Made by a program: the position numbers and the translations under genes. Positions 1 through 8,807 of a stretch of DNA of 64,000 nucleotides are shown here, one piece after another (within the stretch, counting starts at the first letter, position 1; each line of letters opens with the position of its first letter). The DNA comes from Geobacteraceae bacterium. GTDB lineage: Bacteria; Desulfobacterota; Desulfuromonadia; Geobacterales; Geobacteraceae. Below the pieces are notes generated by a model. It was not told where the DNA came from. It ran no database searches and saw only the letters and a list, made by a program, of their open reading frames with translations. Where the stretch lies: the NCBI GenBank assembly GCA_024281055.1, contig JAMXLF010000018.1:56916-120915 (forward strand), in the 5' to 3' direction.

Positions 1-1
1 A

Positions 2-1324
2 CAGGCAAGTCTTTACACCGCCGCCTCGGCGGAAGGAGCACCCGGGGCGGCAGGTCTGTTCACCCGGTCCGATGAAGAGGAAGGTGACCCGGACAGCGAC
101 GACGAAGTGAAAAAAGTTACCGAGAAGGACAGCGCCCTCGTCCAGCTCGTCAACAGGATCATTTCCGACGCACACGCCGCCGGGGCCTCGGATATCCATA
201 TCGAGCCATACCCCGGCAAGAAGGAGATCATCGTCAGGGTCCGGGTCGACGGGTGCTGCAGCATCTATCAACGACTTCCCTACAAGTTCAAATATGCCAT
301 CCCATCCCGCATCAAGATCATGGCCGATCTCGACATCGCCGAACGGCGCAAGCCCCAGGACGGCAAGATCGATTTCAGGAAGTTCGGACCGAACGATGTC
401 GAGCTCCGCGTTGCGACGATGCCGACCGTCGGCAACCTCGAGGACGTGGTCATCAGGCTTCTCAGCACCGGTGGGCCTGTGTCACTGGAAATGCTCGGCC
501 TTACGGAGCGGAACAGGGAGCTTTTCGAGGAGGCGCTGACGAAGCCCCACGGTCTGGCGCTGGTTGTAGGCCCCACCGGCTCCGGCAAGACGACGACCCT
601 CCATTCCGGTGTCGCCCGGATCAATACACCGAAAATCAAGATCTGGACCGCCGAGGACCCCGTAGAGATAACCCAGCAGGGCCTTCGCCAGGTGCAGGTG
701 CGGCCGAAAATCGGGCTTACCTTTGCCTCGGCCCTCCGCTCGTTTCTCCGTCTCGATCCCGACGTGATCATGGTCGGCGAGATGCGTGACCTCGAAACCG
801 CTTCCATTGCCGTCGAAGCCTCCCTGACGGGACATCTCGTCCTTTCGACCATCCACACCAACTCGGCGCCGGAGACAGTGACCCGCCTCCTGGAAATGGG
901 ACTCGACCCGTTCAGTTTTTCCGATTCGCTTCTCGTCATCCTCGGCCAGCGTCTGGCGCGCAAACTCTGCCCCGACTGCCGCGCGACCTACATTCCCGGC
1001 GAGGAGGAACTGGCGGAGATTATCGACGAGTTCGGGCGGGAGGCCTTCACCGCGGCGGGGTACTCGGAGGAGGGGGTCGTGCTGGCGCGGCCGGTCGGCT
1101 GTCCGGAGTGCCTGAACACGGGATATAAAGGCCGGGTGGGGATACACGAACTCATGGCCTGCTCTGAAGCGATCAAGAGGCTGATAAAAACGAAGTCGTC
1201 CACCGACGTTATTCGGGATCAGGCCGTTGCAGAGGGAATGGTGACCCTGAAGCAGGACGGCATCCTGAAAGTGCTGCAGGGACATACCGATATTCATGAA
1301 ATACGGCGGGTGTGTACGAGGTAG
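2..1324 (+). CDS. GspE/PilB-family secretion or pilus assembly ATPase (5' truncated)
   Basis: AAA-type ATPase that powers pseudopilus or pilus assembly from the cytoplasmic face of the inner membrane. The reading frame is open from base 2 with no start, so the N-terminal domain lies outside the window; an internal GTG at 107 is unlikely to be the true start. Visible in order are the N2-type region (ASDIHIEPYPGKKE), Walker A GPTGSGKTTT, the Asp box (AEDPVEI), Walker B (DPDVIMVGEMRD), the His box (LVLSTIHTN), and a four-cysteine zinc motif made of CPDC and CPEC about 50 residues apart, as in GspE and PilB. Whether it serves type II secretion or type IV pili cannot be decided without upstream genes. 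A strong terminator follows directly. Confidence 0.93.
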   Translation, partial: QASLYTAASAEGAPGAAGLFTRSDEEEGDPDSDDEVKKVTEKDSALVQLVNRIISDAHAAGASDIHIEPYPGKKEIIVRVRVDGCCSIYQRLPYKFKYAIPSRIKIMADLDIAERRKPQDGKIDFRKFGPNDVELRVATMPTVGNLEDVVIRLLSTGGPVSLEMLGLTERNRELFEEALTKPHGLALVVGPTGSGKTTTLHSGVARINTPKIKIWTAEDPVEITQQGLRQVQVRPKIGLTFASALRSFLRLDPDVIMVGEMRDLETASIAVEASLTGHLVLSTIHTNSAPETVTRLLEMGLDPFSFSDSLLVILGQRLARKLCPDCRATYIPGEEELAEIIDEFGREAFTAAGYSEEGVVLARPVGCPECLNTGYKGRVGIHELMACSEAIKRLIKTKSSTDVIRDQAVAEGMVTLKQDGILKVLQGHTDIHEIRRVCTR

Positions 1325-1352
1325 GAATTGCAGTTGTAACGGTTGCAATAAT

Positions 1353-1389
1353 AAAACGAACCGCTCGATGTGTCGGGCGGTTCGTTTTT
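1353..1389 (+). terminator. Rho-independent terminator after the GspE/PilB ATPase
   Basis: A perfect 12-bp inverted repeat (AAAACGAACCGC with GCGGTTCGTTTT) has a 12-base loop and ends in a T run. The A-rich 5' arm makes it usable in both directions, so it may also end the convergent DUF378 gene. Confidence 0.85.
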
Positions 1390-1430
1390 ATCCTGCTCCT
1401 GATGCCTTGTGGCCTTCGCTCGTGTTGTCG

Positions 1431-1667
1431 TTAATGTCTGACAGCGTGCGCTTCACACCAGCGCTCGCGCATCGCCTTGTAGCCGAAAGCGAAATCACCG
1501 ATTTCGTACAGCGCGCTCAGACCCACCAACGCATAAATCACTCTGGCACTAGCGGGGACTGCGGCAAAAATGGTGGAAATCAGGTTGAAATCGAAGAAGC
1601 CCACCAAGCCCCAGTTAATGCCACCGATGGCGAGCAATACTGCGCATATGACGTCCAATGTTTTCAT
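1431..1667 (-). CDS. DUF378 family small membrane protein
   Basis: A 78-residue protein with two predicted membrane helices (about residues 5-25 and 38-58). The family signature is clear in the first helix, with AIGGINWGLVGFF typical of DUF378/YuzA-like proteins. It has no known biochemical function. The start at 1667 is supported by a strong GGGAGGTGG ribosome site. The gene is convergent with the upstream ATPase and is separated from it by a bidirectional-looking terminator. The tail after the second helix is charged and probably faces the cytoplasm. Confidence 0.8.
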   Translation of the reverse strand: MKTLDVICAVLLAIGGINWGLVGFFDFNLISTIFAAVPASARVIYALVGLSALYEIGDFAFGYKAMRERWCEAHAVRH

Positions 1668-1886
1668 ACAACCACCTCCCTATCGTTCCGGCGAAGGCTA
1701 CAGGCATCACGGAGGGAGGACTTTTTTTCTTTCCATCTACCTATATAATACTAGAATCAAATAATAAAATCCAGAGGTCGGGCGAGCCACCCTATGGCGC
1801 GCCGGCTTTGCGAGCCTGCTTCCCCTTGCGTTCGTTGCGAGCTTTGCGGGAACCCGCTTTTCTTACCTGATTTTGGAGAGTATGCC

Positions 1887-2174
1887 ATGACTACTGCATT
1901 GGAGAGATTGAAAACCAGCCTGGAAAACGGAACTATAGACCTGTCGCTTCTGGCTGACGTGGAGAAAGAGCATGGTGAACTGAGCACCAGAGCCAACGCG
2001 CTCGAAGAGCTCCTGATCATGATCGTGCGGACCGGCTGGCCCTGGGATGACGAGGGGGAGCCTAACGCGATCTTTCACGCCAGCCGGGACGGCTTTGCCA
2101 CGGCAATGGCCGAGGCGCGGGAGCTGCTCGGCCTGGAGCGGAGCAGGATCACGAGGACTGAACCGAGGACATGA
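1887..2174 (+). CDS. Hypothetical protein, translationally coupled to an alpha/beta hydrolase
   Basis: A 95-residue soluble protein that I do not recognise. The frame is open from 1794, but the ATG at 1887 has a GGAGAG ribosome site 6-11 bases upstream and removes an unlikely cysteine-rich N-terminus, so I prefer it. Its stop overlaps the ATG of the next gene (ATGA at 2171-2174), which implies a two-gene operon with translational coupling. The middle contains TGWPWDDEGEPNAIFHASRD. The protein is acidic with mostly helical character. Its role is presumably linked to the hydrolase, but nothing in the sequence shows how. Confidence 0.65.
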   Translation: MTTALERLKTSLENGTIDLSLLADVEKEHGELSTRANALEELLIMIVRTGWPWDDEGEPNAIFHASRDGFATAMAEARELLGLERSRITRTEPRT

Positions 2175-2941
2175 ACAAATCTGGCTCACTGCTCGACCAT
2201 CCGCTCCTGGCGGCGCGCTACTTCTATCCCTGGCCCAGCCGCTTCGCCGACCCCTTCTTCGTAGAGGGAGACGGCTTCCGACTCGGCTGTCGCTACCGGC
2301 GGGTGAGCGCCGATGCGCCGACCATCGTCCACTTCCACGGTAACGGCGAGACCGTGGCCGATTACGTGGAGGACTTCGAGGAGCGGATCGCCGTCCTGGG
2401 GGCTAACCTCCTGCTGGCCGAGTATCGCGGCTACGGCATGTCGAGCGGGGAGCCGGCGCTGGCCGCCATGCTGGCCGACGTGGCGCTCATCGTCGATGCC
2501 TCGGGTGCGGACCCGGGGCGGATCGTCTTCTTCGGGCGGTCGCTCGGCTCCCTCTACGCCGTCCACGGGGCTTCGCTCTTCCCCCAAGCAGCCGGCCTGA
2601 TCCTGGAGAGCGGCATCGCCGACCCGCTGGACCGGATCCTCGTCCGGGTCGAGCCGTGGCAGCTGGATACCGACCACGCCGGGCTGCGGGAGGTGGTCGA
2701 CCGTGAGCTGGACCAGCGCGGCAAGCTGGCCGCGTTCGGCGGCAGGACGCTCGTCATGCATACCCGTAACGACGACCTGGTGCCGGTCTCCCACGCCGAG
2801 CGCCTCTACGCCTGGGCCAACGAGCCGAAGGAACTGCTCGTCTTCGAGCGAGGCGACCACAACACCATCCTGCCGGCCAACGAGGAGGCCTATTTCGACG
2901 CTGTGGGGGCTTTTATCCGTCAGCTACAAACCCTGATGTAG
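2171..2941 (+). CDS. Alpha/beta hydrolase (serine hydrolase)
   Basis: A 256-residue alpha/beta-fold hydrolase. The oxyanion region HFHGNGE lies at residues 54-60, the nucleophile elbow GRSLGS at 122-127 (Ser124), a candidate acid at Asp201/202 (NDDLVP), and the catalytic His at 230 (RGDHNT). It has no signal peptide, so it is probably a cytoplasmic esterase- or acyl-hydrolase-type enzyme of the BAAT/YqkD-like group. The substrate is unknown. The start overlaps the previous stop. Its own stop codon lies inside a dispersed twin-hairpin repeat (2938-2990), which therefore forms the 3' end of the mRNA. Confidence 0.85.
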   Translation: MNKSGSLLDHPLLAARYFYPWPSRFADPFFVEGDGFRLGCRYRRVSADAPTIVHFHGNGETVADYVEDFEERIAVLGANLLLAEYRGYGMSSGEPALAAMLADVALIVDASGADPGRIVFFGRSLGSLYAVHGASLFPQAAGLILESGIADPLDRILVRVEPWQLDTDHAGLREVVDRELDQRGKLAAFGGRTLVMHTRNDDLVPVSHAERLYAWANEPKELLVFERGDHNTILPANEEAYFDAVGAFIRQLQTLM

Positions 2942-2990
2942 GGGCGCTGCTTGCCGCGCCCCGATTGGGCGGAGCAAGCGCCGCCCCTAC
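2938..2990. repeat. Twin-hairpin palindromic repeat, GTAGGGGCG...CGCCCCTAC (copy 1)
   Basis: The outer ends are inverted (GTAGGGGCG with CGCCCCTAC), and each half is itself a hairpin: GGGGCGCTGCTTGCCGCGCCCC, then GGGCGGAGCAAGCGCCGCCCC with minor mismatches. A second element with identical termini and layout but a different core is at 10248-10304. The design is that of a REP/MITE-like dispersed intergenic palindrome. It overlaps the hydrolase stop codon and could stabilise or terminate that transcript. Confidence 0.75.
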
Positions 2991-3143
2991 CGTTCATATG
3001 TTCAGCCACTGAAGCTATACCCCCGATGCATGCAACTGTCGTTAATTGCCGACGTAAATTCATACTTGATTATCATACTGATTTGATTAGAATAACTGCA
3101 TAAGGCAATCAAATTGTGATGGTGATCGGTTCGTAGGTGTTAA

Positions 3144-3302
3144 ATGAAGCGTATAATTTCATTGGGGATCGAGAAGAAAAAGCGGGGCGCAGTTTACGAC
3201 GACCTGGACCACTTGGCCGGTACCTGGAGTAAAAAGGACGCGGCCGAATTCGAGCGGGCCACCTCCGTTTTCGAGAAAGTGGACGAGGATATGTGGAAAT
3301 AA
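3144..3302 (+). CDS. Small VapB-type antitoxin-like ORF (orphan)
   Basis: A 52-residue ORF from an ATG at 3144 with the stop at 3300-3302. Its C-terminal half (LAGTWSKKDAAEFERATSV followed by an acidic VDEDMWK end) strongly resembles the toxin-wrapping tail of antitoxins paired with PIN-domain VapC toxins. The N-terminal part (MKRIISLGIEKKKRG) is too short for a typical DNA-binding domain. No PIN toxin follows; a terminator begins 33 bases downstream. It may be an orphan antitoxin, a solitary decoy, or the remnant of a decayed module. Antitoxin identity is inferred from the tail only. Confidence 0.55.
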   Translation: MKRIISLGIEKKKRGAVYDDLDHLAGTWSKKDAAEFERATSVFEKVDEDMWK

Positions 3303-3334
3303 AGAAAGAAGTGGAAGCTTATTGAAATAGAGGG

Positions 3335-3363
3335 GGCCGATTTCATTGGAATCGGCCTTTTTT
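3335..3363 (+). terminator. Rho-independent terminator after the antitoxin-like ORF
   Basis: Perfect 8-bp stem GGCCGATT/AATCGGCC with a 7-base loop, followed by six T. Confidence 0.85.
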
Positions 3364-3542
3364 GCGCGCGCAGTTCGGCCTTGCTTATCGGGATTAGCGG
3401 CGTATAATGGGCGGGCGGCTGGATCATAATAATTTATTCTGGATTATCAAGTAGTTTATTAATATGCAAAATATTAAAAAATTTTTTGTCCCAAGCGGGC
3501 AGTTGGCCGGGGACCTACTAATCAGTACTTAGGCGAGGAAAA

Positions 3543-4403
3543 ATGATGGAAGAAATTATAAAAGCATTTTCTGGGCTCCCCGACACATCTAAATCCGCGA
3601 TCATTGCTTCTATTATTACATTCATTGGCGTAATTTTCGCGGCAACCGCAGCATTTGTCGGAGTGTATGTTACTCACTGCGGGCACGAGAGGCGATTTAA
3701 AGCCCAGCTTGAACATGATAAGTCGCTGAAACGTCTAGAGCGAGAAATGAGTTTAAGAAAAGAAATATACCTTGAAGCAGCGGAAGCTATCGTTGCTGGT
3801 TTAACCGCGGTTACTCGCCATGCAGACTTGAATTTGCCTCATAATGAACTGACAAAAGAATTCAACGAAAAGCGAAGCGCTATTGCAAAGGTCCATTTAA
3901 TCGGGAGAGAACAAACAGTTTATGCTGTTTCTGCGTTTACAGACCAGCTAAGCGCGGTTCTCCTTCAACTTTCACTTCAACGACAACCTCTGTTACAGAT
4001 GCTAGCTCGTCAGAAAGCGCTAGCAGATCAAATAGCAGCACATGGAAAAGAGAAAGACCGGATTATTGAGATTATGAAACAACTCAATTTCGATGGAAAC
4101 ACTGAACAGCATCGTTGGGATTTTGTGCGTAAGGGGTTTGAGTTCGAGGATACTCGAATGCAAGAAGCTCTTGCAGAGCAGCAAGCATTAGCACCAAAAC
4201 TTAGATCTGACCACCTGAGGTTTCTACAAACATGCTCCGATCAATCATCAGAGATTACAAAACTCCTGATACCAGCAGTAAAGGAAGTGAGAACGGAGTT
4301 GGATTTGCCCTTCGATGAAGAGAAGTACAGCAAAATGATGGAAGAGAGCCGTAACCAGCAGACTCAAATGATAAGAAAATTTATAGCGGAACTGAGCGGG
4401 TAA
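3543..4403 (+). CDS. Hypothetical membrane-anchored coiled-coil protein
   Basis: A 286-residue protein that I do not recognise. One membrane helix is visible at about residues 19-44 (IIASIITFIGVIFAATAAFVG), followed by a long charged helical region with heptad-like spacing (about 48-80 and 150-200), suggesting a cytoplasmic coiled-coil domain anchored by one N-terminal helix. The start at 3543 or the adjacent 3546 follows GGCGAGG. The coding sequence and its upstream region are visibly A+T-richer than neighbouring housekeeping genes, as is the next gene, consistent with horizontal acquisition. No enzymatic motif is visible. Confidence 0.6.
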   Translation: MMEEIIKAFSGLPDTSKSAIIASIITFIGVIFAATAAFVGVYVTHCGHERRFKAQLEHDKSLKRLEREMSLRKEIYLEAAEAIVAGLTAVTRHADLNLPHNELTKEFNEKRSAIAKVHLIGREQTVYAVSAFTDQLSAVLLQLSLQRQPLLQMLARQKALADQIAAHGKEKDRIIEIMKQLNFDGNTEQHRWDFVRKGFEFEDTRMQEALAEQQALAPKLRSDHLRFLQTCSDQSSEITKLLIPAVKEVRTELDLPFDEEKYSKMMEESRNQQTQMIRKFIAELSG

Positions 4404-4580
4404 TTGCCCTCGGGTGCTGCTGTTTCCGCTTCGCTCCACAACAGACCCTCATGCCGTTGACTGCAGCATCTCAGGGGGTCCCCTTTAGGTCGAAACGTAA
4501 GATGCGACGTTTTCATATCTGGTCCCGAAACACAGGCACCCGCCACCAGGTGACGACGCGGTGTTCCAAAACTAGGCAGT

Positions 4581-5945
4581 GTGAGTCTTTACATGCCCAT
4601 TGTGAAACAGTTATACAGAATAAAGACCGTATTAGAACGATGTAAAAAATTCCTCATCAGCCTCTCGTTCATCATCGGAGGCGTAGGTGGTATAATTTTT
4701 GGCGTACAGCCGATATTTTCCGTCTCGATGATAGCTATTGGCGTACTTGGTTCCATATATGCCTATCTCGCCTCTGAAACGCAAAGCGCAGAACTCAAAG
4801 ATATAATAGATATTCAAGCTGTACTGTTGGCACAAAACGGCCTCGGCAACGTTTACGTACAGATGTTCATGAAGGAGATGCTTAAAAATGGTTTCGTAAA
4901 AGATACCGTCAGCGTTTTAAATAGAGCCCTCCATGCAAACCCGAACGACGTACAAGCTCTCGAATTCCTTGCCATATACTACGCCATGCACATGTCGAAT
5001 CTACAAGTTGACGGCGTCAGAGAAAACGAACTTACACTTAAACAAGAGCTTGCTACGGCCAAACAGATAGTCCAAAAGGGGCTACGTCTTGCCCCCCGCA
5101 GGCATAGTTTCACCGACGTCCTTGGCATTTGCCTCGACATCGAAGGAAGGCACAAAGAGGCGCGAGAACAATTCCGGAAATCGAGCAGTCTCCGGCCCGA
5201 CCCATACTGGCGGCTGCTCATGGCCACCTCCTGGAACATGTCCGGGAATCACAAAGAAGCTATCAAGGAATTGCAACAGGCCAAAGAGCAAGGCGCTGCC
5301 GGATGGGTTTTCAATCTGTACTATGGCAGAGCCTTGGATATGGTCGGCTGCGATACCCAGGCACGGAAGTATTTGGAACTGGCTTACGCAGAAAGAAGGA
5401 AACACCCCGAAATCTTGAGGCGATTAATCAGTCTGCACACCGGTTCCGGTAGGTTTCTAGTGGCAGCGAAGTATGCCTATCTTCAATCCTGGTTCACCGG
5501 ATTCGCTCACCCCTGGACTGCTATGCGGAAATTGATATCCGCCATAAAGCTCGTAGCCCTTGGCCTCGGCTGTCCCATCTCAAGGTCATGCTGGAAAGTC
5601 ACACAGCGCATCCCATTGCTTCGCAAATTGCACTTGAAAACTTTTCCACCCGACAGCTCTGAATTTTCACTTGGTATGATGCATATCAGGCGCGGCAACT
5701 ACATTGAGGCGGAAGGAAAATTTCGACTGTCGTGCGAGATCATTCCTGACAAAGCAGAAAGTCATTCTAATTTAGCACTATCCTTGGCTTTGCAAGGCCA
5801 AAGAGAGAATGCGCTTGAAGAATGCGACATTGCCATCCAACTCAAACCGGACGACATAAGATTCCAAGTTCTGAGAGAACAGATTACATCCGGAAACATG
5901 AAAAGAGTAATAGACGAACGGGGGAATGAGGTGCGGAAAATCTAA
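4581..5945 (+). CDS. Membrane-anchored TPR-repeat protein
   Basis: A 454-residue protein starting at GTG 4581 (an ATG at 4593 is an alternative). Two closely spaced hydrophobic helices are at about residues 24-44 and 47-64, followed by tetratricopeptide-like helical pairs through the rest of the chain, for example HANPNDVQALEFLAIYYAM and AESHSNLALSLALQGQRENA near the C-terminus. TPRs form protein-binding scaffolds, so an adaptor role at the membrane is likely; the partner is unknown. It shares the A+T-rich composition of the preceding gene, and both belong to an apparent accessory island between the palindromic repeat at 2.9 kb and the MerR operon. Confidence 0.7.
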   Translation: MSLYMPIVKQLYRIKTVLERCKKFLISLSFIIGGVGGIIFGVQPIFSVSMIAIGVLGSIYAYLASETQSAELKDIIDIQAVLLAQNGLGNVYVQMFMKEMLKNGFVKDTVSVLNRALHANPNDVQALEFLAIYYAMHMSNLQVDGVRENELTLKQELATAKQIVQKGLRLAPRRHSFTDVLGICLDIEGRHKEAREQFRKSSSLRPDPYWRLLMATSWNMSGNHKEAIKELQQAKEQGAAGWVFNLYYGRALDMVGCDTQARKYLELAYAERRKHPEILRRLISLHTGSGRFLVAAKYAYLQSWFTGFAHPWTAMRKLISAIKLVALGLGCPISRSCWKVTQRIPLLRKLHLKTFPPDSSEFSLGMMHIRRGNYIEAEGKFRLSCEIIPDKAESHSNLALSLALQGQRENALEECDIAIQLKPDDIRFQVLREQITSGNMKRVIDERGNEVRKI

Positions 5946-6193
5946 ATTCAACCCGGAGGTGTAAAGGAGACAAAGCTTTCCAAATTTCCAAAAGATGAAA
6001 AAAGGATTTTCCAACTCACGGCTGGACCGGTCCTAATACCGGACTGTCAGCCTTATGTTCCCCCCTCTCAAAGGCAACCATAATATTTTTTCACAAGAAG
6101 TAATTTTCCTATTGACCCGTCTACCGCTTCATGGTTTAGCGTCATGGTTGTCATGGCCGTGACACTATTCCACAAAGCGAAAGGGGGACGACA

Positions 6194-6388
6194 ATGAAAC
6201 AAAAGGTAACCGTCGAAGAATGGGTAGCGCGTTTCCGGGCCGTCGGGCTGGATGATGCGGCGATGAAGCGCTGGCACGAGCTGTTCGAACGGGAGAACCC
6301 GGAAGGTCACCAGGACTTTCTGAAGTGGATGGGACTTTCGGACGAACGGATAGCGGAAATACGCGCGAGGCACCAATGTTCCGCATAA
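6194..6388 (+). CDS. Stand-alone paralogue of the downstream MerR regulator's C-terminal domain
   Basis: A 64-residue protein that begins after a good AGGGGG ribosome site. Its core (EEWVARFRAVGLDDAAMKRW followed by H.LFERENPEGHQDFL) matches, almost position for position, the C-terminal effector domain of the MerR-type protein encoded immediately downstream (ETWIAMLRAAGMDDNAMRRW, then H.EFERRAPEAHHRFL). It is therefore a detached copy of that domain, without a DNA-binding region. The next gene starts inside this one (13-base overlap), so the two are co-translated. It could compete for the same ligand or form mixed dimers with the regulator; both are inference. A TTGACC at 6112 is a possible -35 element. 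Confidence 0.75.
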   Translation: MKQKVTVEEWVARFRAVGLDDAAMKRWHELFERENPEGHQDFLKWMGLSDERIAEIRARHQCSA

Positions 6389-6918
6389 CCACGCTTGCGC
6401 GACAGTTCGGGCTGTCGCGCAGCACCCTTCTCTACTATGACCGGATCGGCCTCCTCTCCCCCTCGGTGCGGAGCGGGGCCGACTACCGGCTCTACTCCCC
6501 GGCCGACCGCGACCGCCTGGAGACGATCTGCGCCTACCGCAGGGCCGGGCTCACCATCGAGGATATCCGGGCTCTTCTGGCCATGGAGGGGGACGATACC
6601 AGCGAGGTGCTGCAAAAGCGGCTCAAGACGCTGGGGGAGGAGATCTGCGACCTCCAGGCCAAGCAGCGCCTGCTGGCCGGGATGCTCAGGATCACCGCTG
6701 CCGGTGGCCCCGGGGCCGGCGTGGACAAGGAGACCTGGATTGCCATGCTGCGCGCCGCGGGTATGGATGATAACGCCATGCGGCGCTGGCATACGGAGTT
6801 CGAGCGACGTGCTCCGGAGGCCCACCATCGCTTCCTGGTCTCCCTCGGCATCACCGAGGCGGAGGCTATGCTGATTCGGAGATTGTCGGCGGGGACCGAC
6901 AAGAAGAAGCGAACATGA
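6376..6918 (+). CDS. MerR-family transcriptional regulator
   Basis: The ATG at 6376 (MFRITTLARQFGLSRSTLLY) gives a 180-residue protein and overlaps the preceding ORF by 13 bases; GCGCGAGG serves as ribosome site. Residues 1-70 form the winged-helix MerR DNA-binding domain (helix-turn-helix FGLSRSTLLYYDRIGL and wing YRLYSPADRDRLETI). A coiled-coil dimerisation helix spans about 80-115, and a C-terminal domain of about 60 residues carries the WHTEFERRAPEAHHRF motif shared with the upstream small protein. No metal-binding cysteine pair is visible, so it is probably a small-molecule or drug-type sensor. Upstream, TTGACC (6112) and a possible TAGCGT are 19 bases apart, the elongated spacing favoured by MerR proteins; this is tentative. 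Confidence 0.85.
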   Translation: MFRITTLARQFGLSRSTLLYYDRIGLLSPSVRSGADYRLYSPADRDRLETICAYRRAGLTIEDIRALLAMEGDDTSEVLQKRLKTLGEEICDLQAKQRLLAGMLRITAAGGPGAGVDKETWIAMLRAAGMDDNAMRRWHTEFERRAPEAHHRFLVSLGITEAEAMLIRRLSAGTDKKKRT

Positions 6919-6973
6919 AATCCGTGAAAAGCTGCCTGATCGGCTGCGGATACGAATTTTAAGGAGGGGAACG

Positions 6974-7438
6974 ATGAAAAAGATGGGACTCGCTGCGGTA
7001 ATACTCTGCCTGCTCCTGGCAAGCGGATTCGGCTCGCCGATCCATGCCGACGACTACCAGGGAGTGAAGTCGACCAGAATCCTTACCTCTACGGTTGCCA
7101 GCAACGGCCAGAAGCTGAGCTATCTCAAGACCGACAATCCGGAAGTGACGGCGATGCTGGTGGAGATCCCGCCCGGCGGGGAAACCGGCTGGCATGAGCA
7201 TGCTGTGCCGGTGTACGCCTATATGCTCGGCGGAAGCATTACCGTTGAGATGGAAGGGGGCAGGAAATACGACTTCAAGGAAGGGGACGCCATCTTCGAG
7301 GTGAGAGACACCCCTCACAACGGCCGCAACAACGGTGACCGGCCGGCCCGGCTGGTGGTCTTCTACACGGGAGAGGTCGGCAAACCCAATGTGACGCGGG
7401 TGAAGCTGCCGGAAAGCAAAGCCGAGCCACCTCGTTAG
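6974..7438 (+). CDS. Secreted cupin-domain protein
   Basis: A 154-residue protein with an AAGGAGGG ribosome site and a signal peptide of about 25 residues (MKKMGLAAVILCLLLASGFG, processed near HADD). The mature part is a single cupin barrel: motif 1 around PPGGETGWHEHAVPVYAYML (His pair and downstream residues as metal ligands) and motif 2 around GDAIFEVRDTPHNGRN. It is exported to the periplasm and binds a metal; its substrate is unknown. It lies directly after the MerR gene on the same strand and ends in a strong terminator, so it could be a target or partner of that regulator. Confidence 0.8.
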   Translation: MKKMGLAAVILCLLLASGFGSPIHADDYQGVKSTRILTSTVASNGQKLSYLKTDNPEVTAMLVEIPPGGETGWHEHAVPVYAYMLGGSITVEMEGGRKYDFKEGDAIFEVRDTPHNGRNNGDRPARLVVFYTGEVGKPNVTRVKLPESKAEPPR

Positions 7439-7490
7439 GAACCCGCCGGTCGGTGTATCTTCCGCCGTACCTATTCATGGAATCATCATA

Positions 7491-7521
7491 GCAAAAGGCC
7501 CGCCTACAGCGGGCCTTTTGC
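7491..7521 (+). terminator. Rho-independent terminator after the cupin gene
   Basis: Perfect 13-bp inverted repeat GCAAAAGGCCCGC/GCGGGCCTTTTGC with a 5-base loop. The A and T tracts lie on both sides, so it can work in either direction. Confidence 0.85.
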
Positions 7522-7628
7522 ATTGGCGTCGCCTGATGGGACGTTCTCTTGCACCCCGTTTTGACACCACGTCAAACTTTTCTATACTTGAAGGAAACGG
7601 ACGGCAGGATAGAAGGAGAACGTAGCCC

Positions 7629-8768
7629 ATGGATTTTGCGTTGACCGCGGAACAGAAGGAATTCCAGCGGACGGTCCGGGAGTTCGCCGAGCGGGAGCTG
7701 AAACCGGGAGCCTCCCGGCGGGACGAGACCGGGGAGTTTCCCGCGGCGATCGTGCCGAAGCTCGCAGAGATGGGGCTGATGGGGATGGTGTTCCCCTTGG
7801 AGTATGGCGGCGGCGGGAGGGATTTTGTCAGCTATGCCGTCGCCGTGGAGGAACTGGCCCGGGTCGACGCCGCGGTGACCATCACCATCCTTGCCCATAC
7901 CCTCTGCGCCGGTCATATCTTCGCCTTCGGCTCGGATGAGCAGAAGCGGATGTACCTCACACCGTTGGCACGTGGGGAGAAGCTCGGCGCGTGGGCCCTC
8001 ACCGAACCGGGGGCGGGGAGCGATGCCGCTGCCATCAGGACGCAAGCCGTTGCCGATGACGGCGGGTGGCGGCTTACGGGGAACAAGTTCTTCATCAGCA
8101 ACGGCTCCCGGGCCGACACCCTGGTCGTCATGGCCGTCACCGCTCCTCCCGGCGGGAAACGGGGGATCTCGGCCTTCATCGTTCCGGCTGACGTCCCCGG
8201 CCTCACCAAGGGGAAGAACCTCGACAAGCTCGGCTTCCGCGCCAGCGACACGGTGGCGCTGACGTTCAAGGAGGTTCCGGTGCCGGGGGCGAACCTCATC
8301 GGCGAGGCGAACCGGGGGTTTGCCCAGGCGATGGAGATCCTCAACGGCGGGCGGATCGGCGTGGCGGCCATGGCGCTCGGGATCGGCCGGGCGTGCCTGG
8401 AGGAAAGCATTGCCTACGGGAAGCGGCGGGAGGCCTTCGGTCACCCGATTGCCGACTTCGAGGCCATCCGCTGGATGCTCGCCGACATGGCGACCGAGCT
8501 CGACGCGGCCCGCCTTCTCGTCCACCGGGCGGCCCGGCTCAAGGATTCCGGGGAACGCTTCGTGCGGGAGGCGGCCATGGCCAAGCTCTTCGCCTCGGAA
8601 GCTGCCACCCGGGCAGCACTCAAGGCGGTCCAGATCCACGGCGGCTACGGCTACACCCGGGCCTTCCCGGTGGAGCGCTACCTGCGGGAGGCGAAGCTCT
8701 GCGAGATCGGCGAAGGGACGTCGGAGGTGCAGCGGATGGTGATCGCGAAGGAGCTGTTGAAAACCTGA
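7629..8768 (+). CDS. Acyl-CoA dehydrogenase
   Basis: A 379-residue FAD enzyme that oxidises acyl-CoA to the 2,3-enoyl-CoA and passes electrons to electron-transfer flavoprotein. Family signatures are present: [17 protein letters not shown] (FAD/substrate-binding signature 1) and, at the C-terminus, [20 protein letters not shown] with the catalytic base in [11 protein letters not shown] (Glu362). Full length for the short-/medium-chain type. AAGGAG lies 8-10 bases before the ATG. It is followed on the same strand by a thiolase and a DUF35 protein, which suggests beta-oxidation of a specific short, branched or aromatic-derived acyl-CoA. A 16-copy heptamer repeat separates it from the thiolase. 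Confidence 0.93.
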   Translation: MDFALTAEQKEFQRTVREFAERELKPGASRRDETGEFPAAIVPKLAEMGLMGMVFPLEYGGGGRDFVSYAVAVEELARVDAAVTITILAHTLCAGHIFAFGSDEQKRMYLTPLARGEKLGAWALTEPGAGSDAAAIRTQAVADDGGWRLTGNKFFISNGSRADTLVVMAVTAPPGGKRGISAFIVPADVPGLTKGKNLDKLGFRASDTVALTFKEVPVPGANLIGEANRGFAQAMEILNGGRIGVAAMALGIGRACLEESIAYGKRREAFGHPIADFEAIRWMLADMATELDAARLLVHRAARLKDSGERFVREAAMAKLFASEAATRAALKAVQIHGGYGYTRAFPVERYLREAKLCEIGEGTSEVQRMVIAKELLKT

Positions 8769-8807
8769 AAGCTGTTCAAAGTTCAACGTTCGATGTTCAA
8801 CGTTAAC

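Noticed and set aside
3144..3363. Complete toxin-antitoxin module
   Set aside because: No PIN or other toxin gene follows; a terminator starts 33 bases after the ORF.
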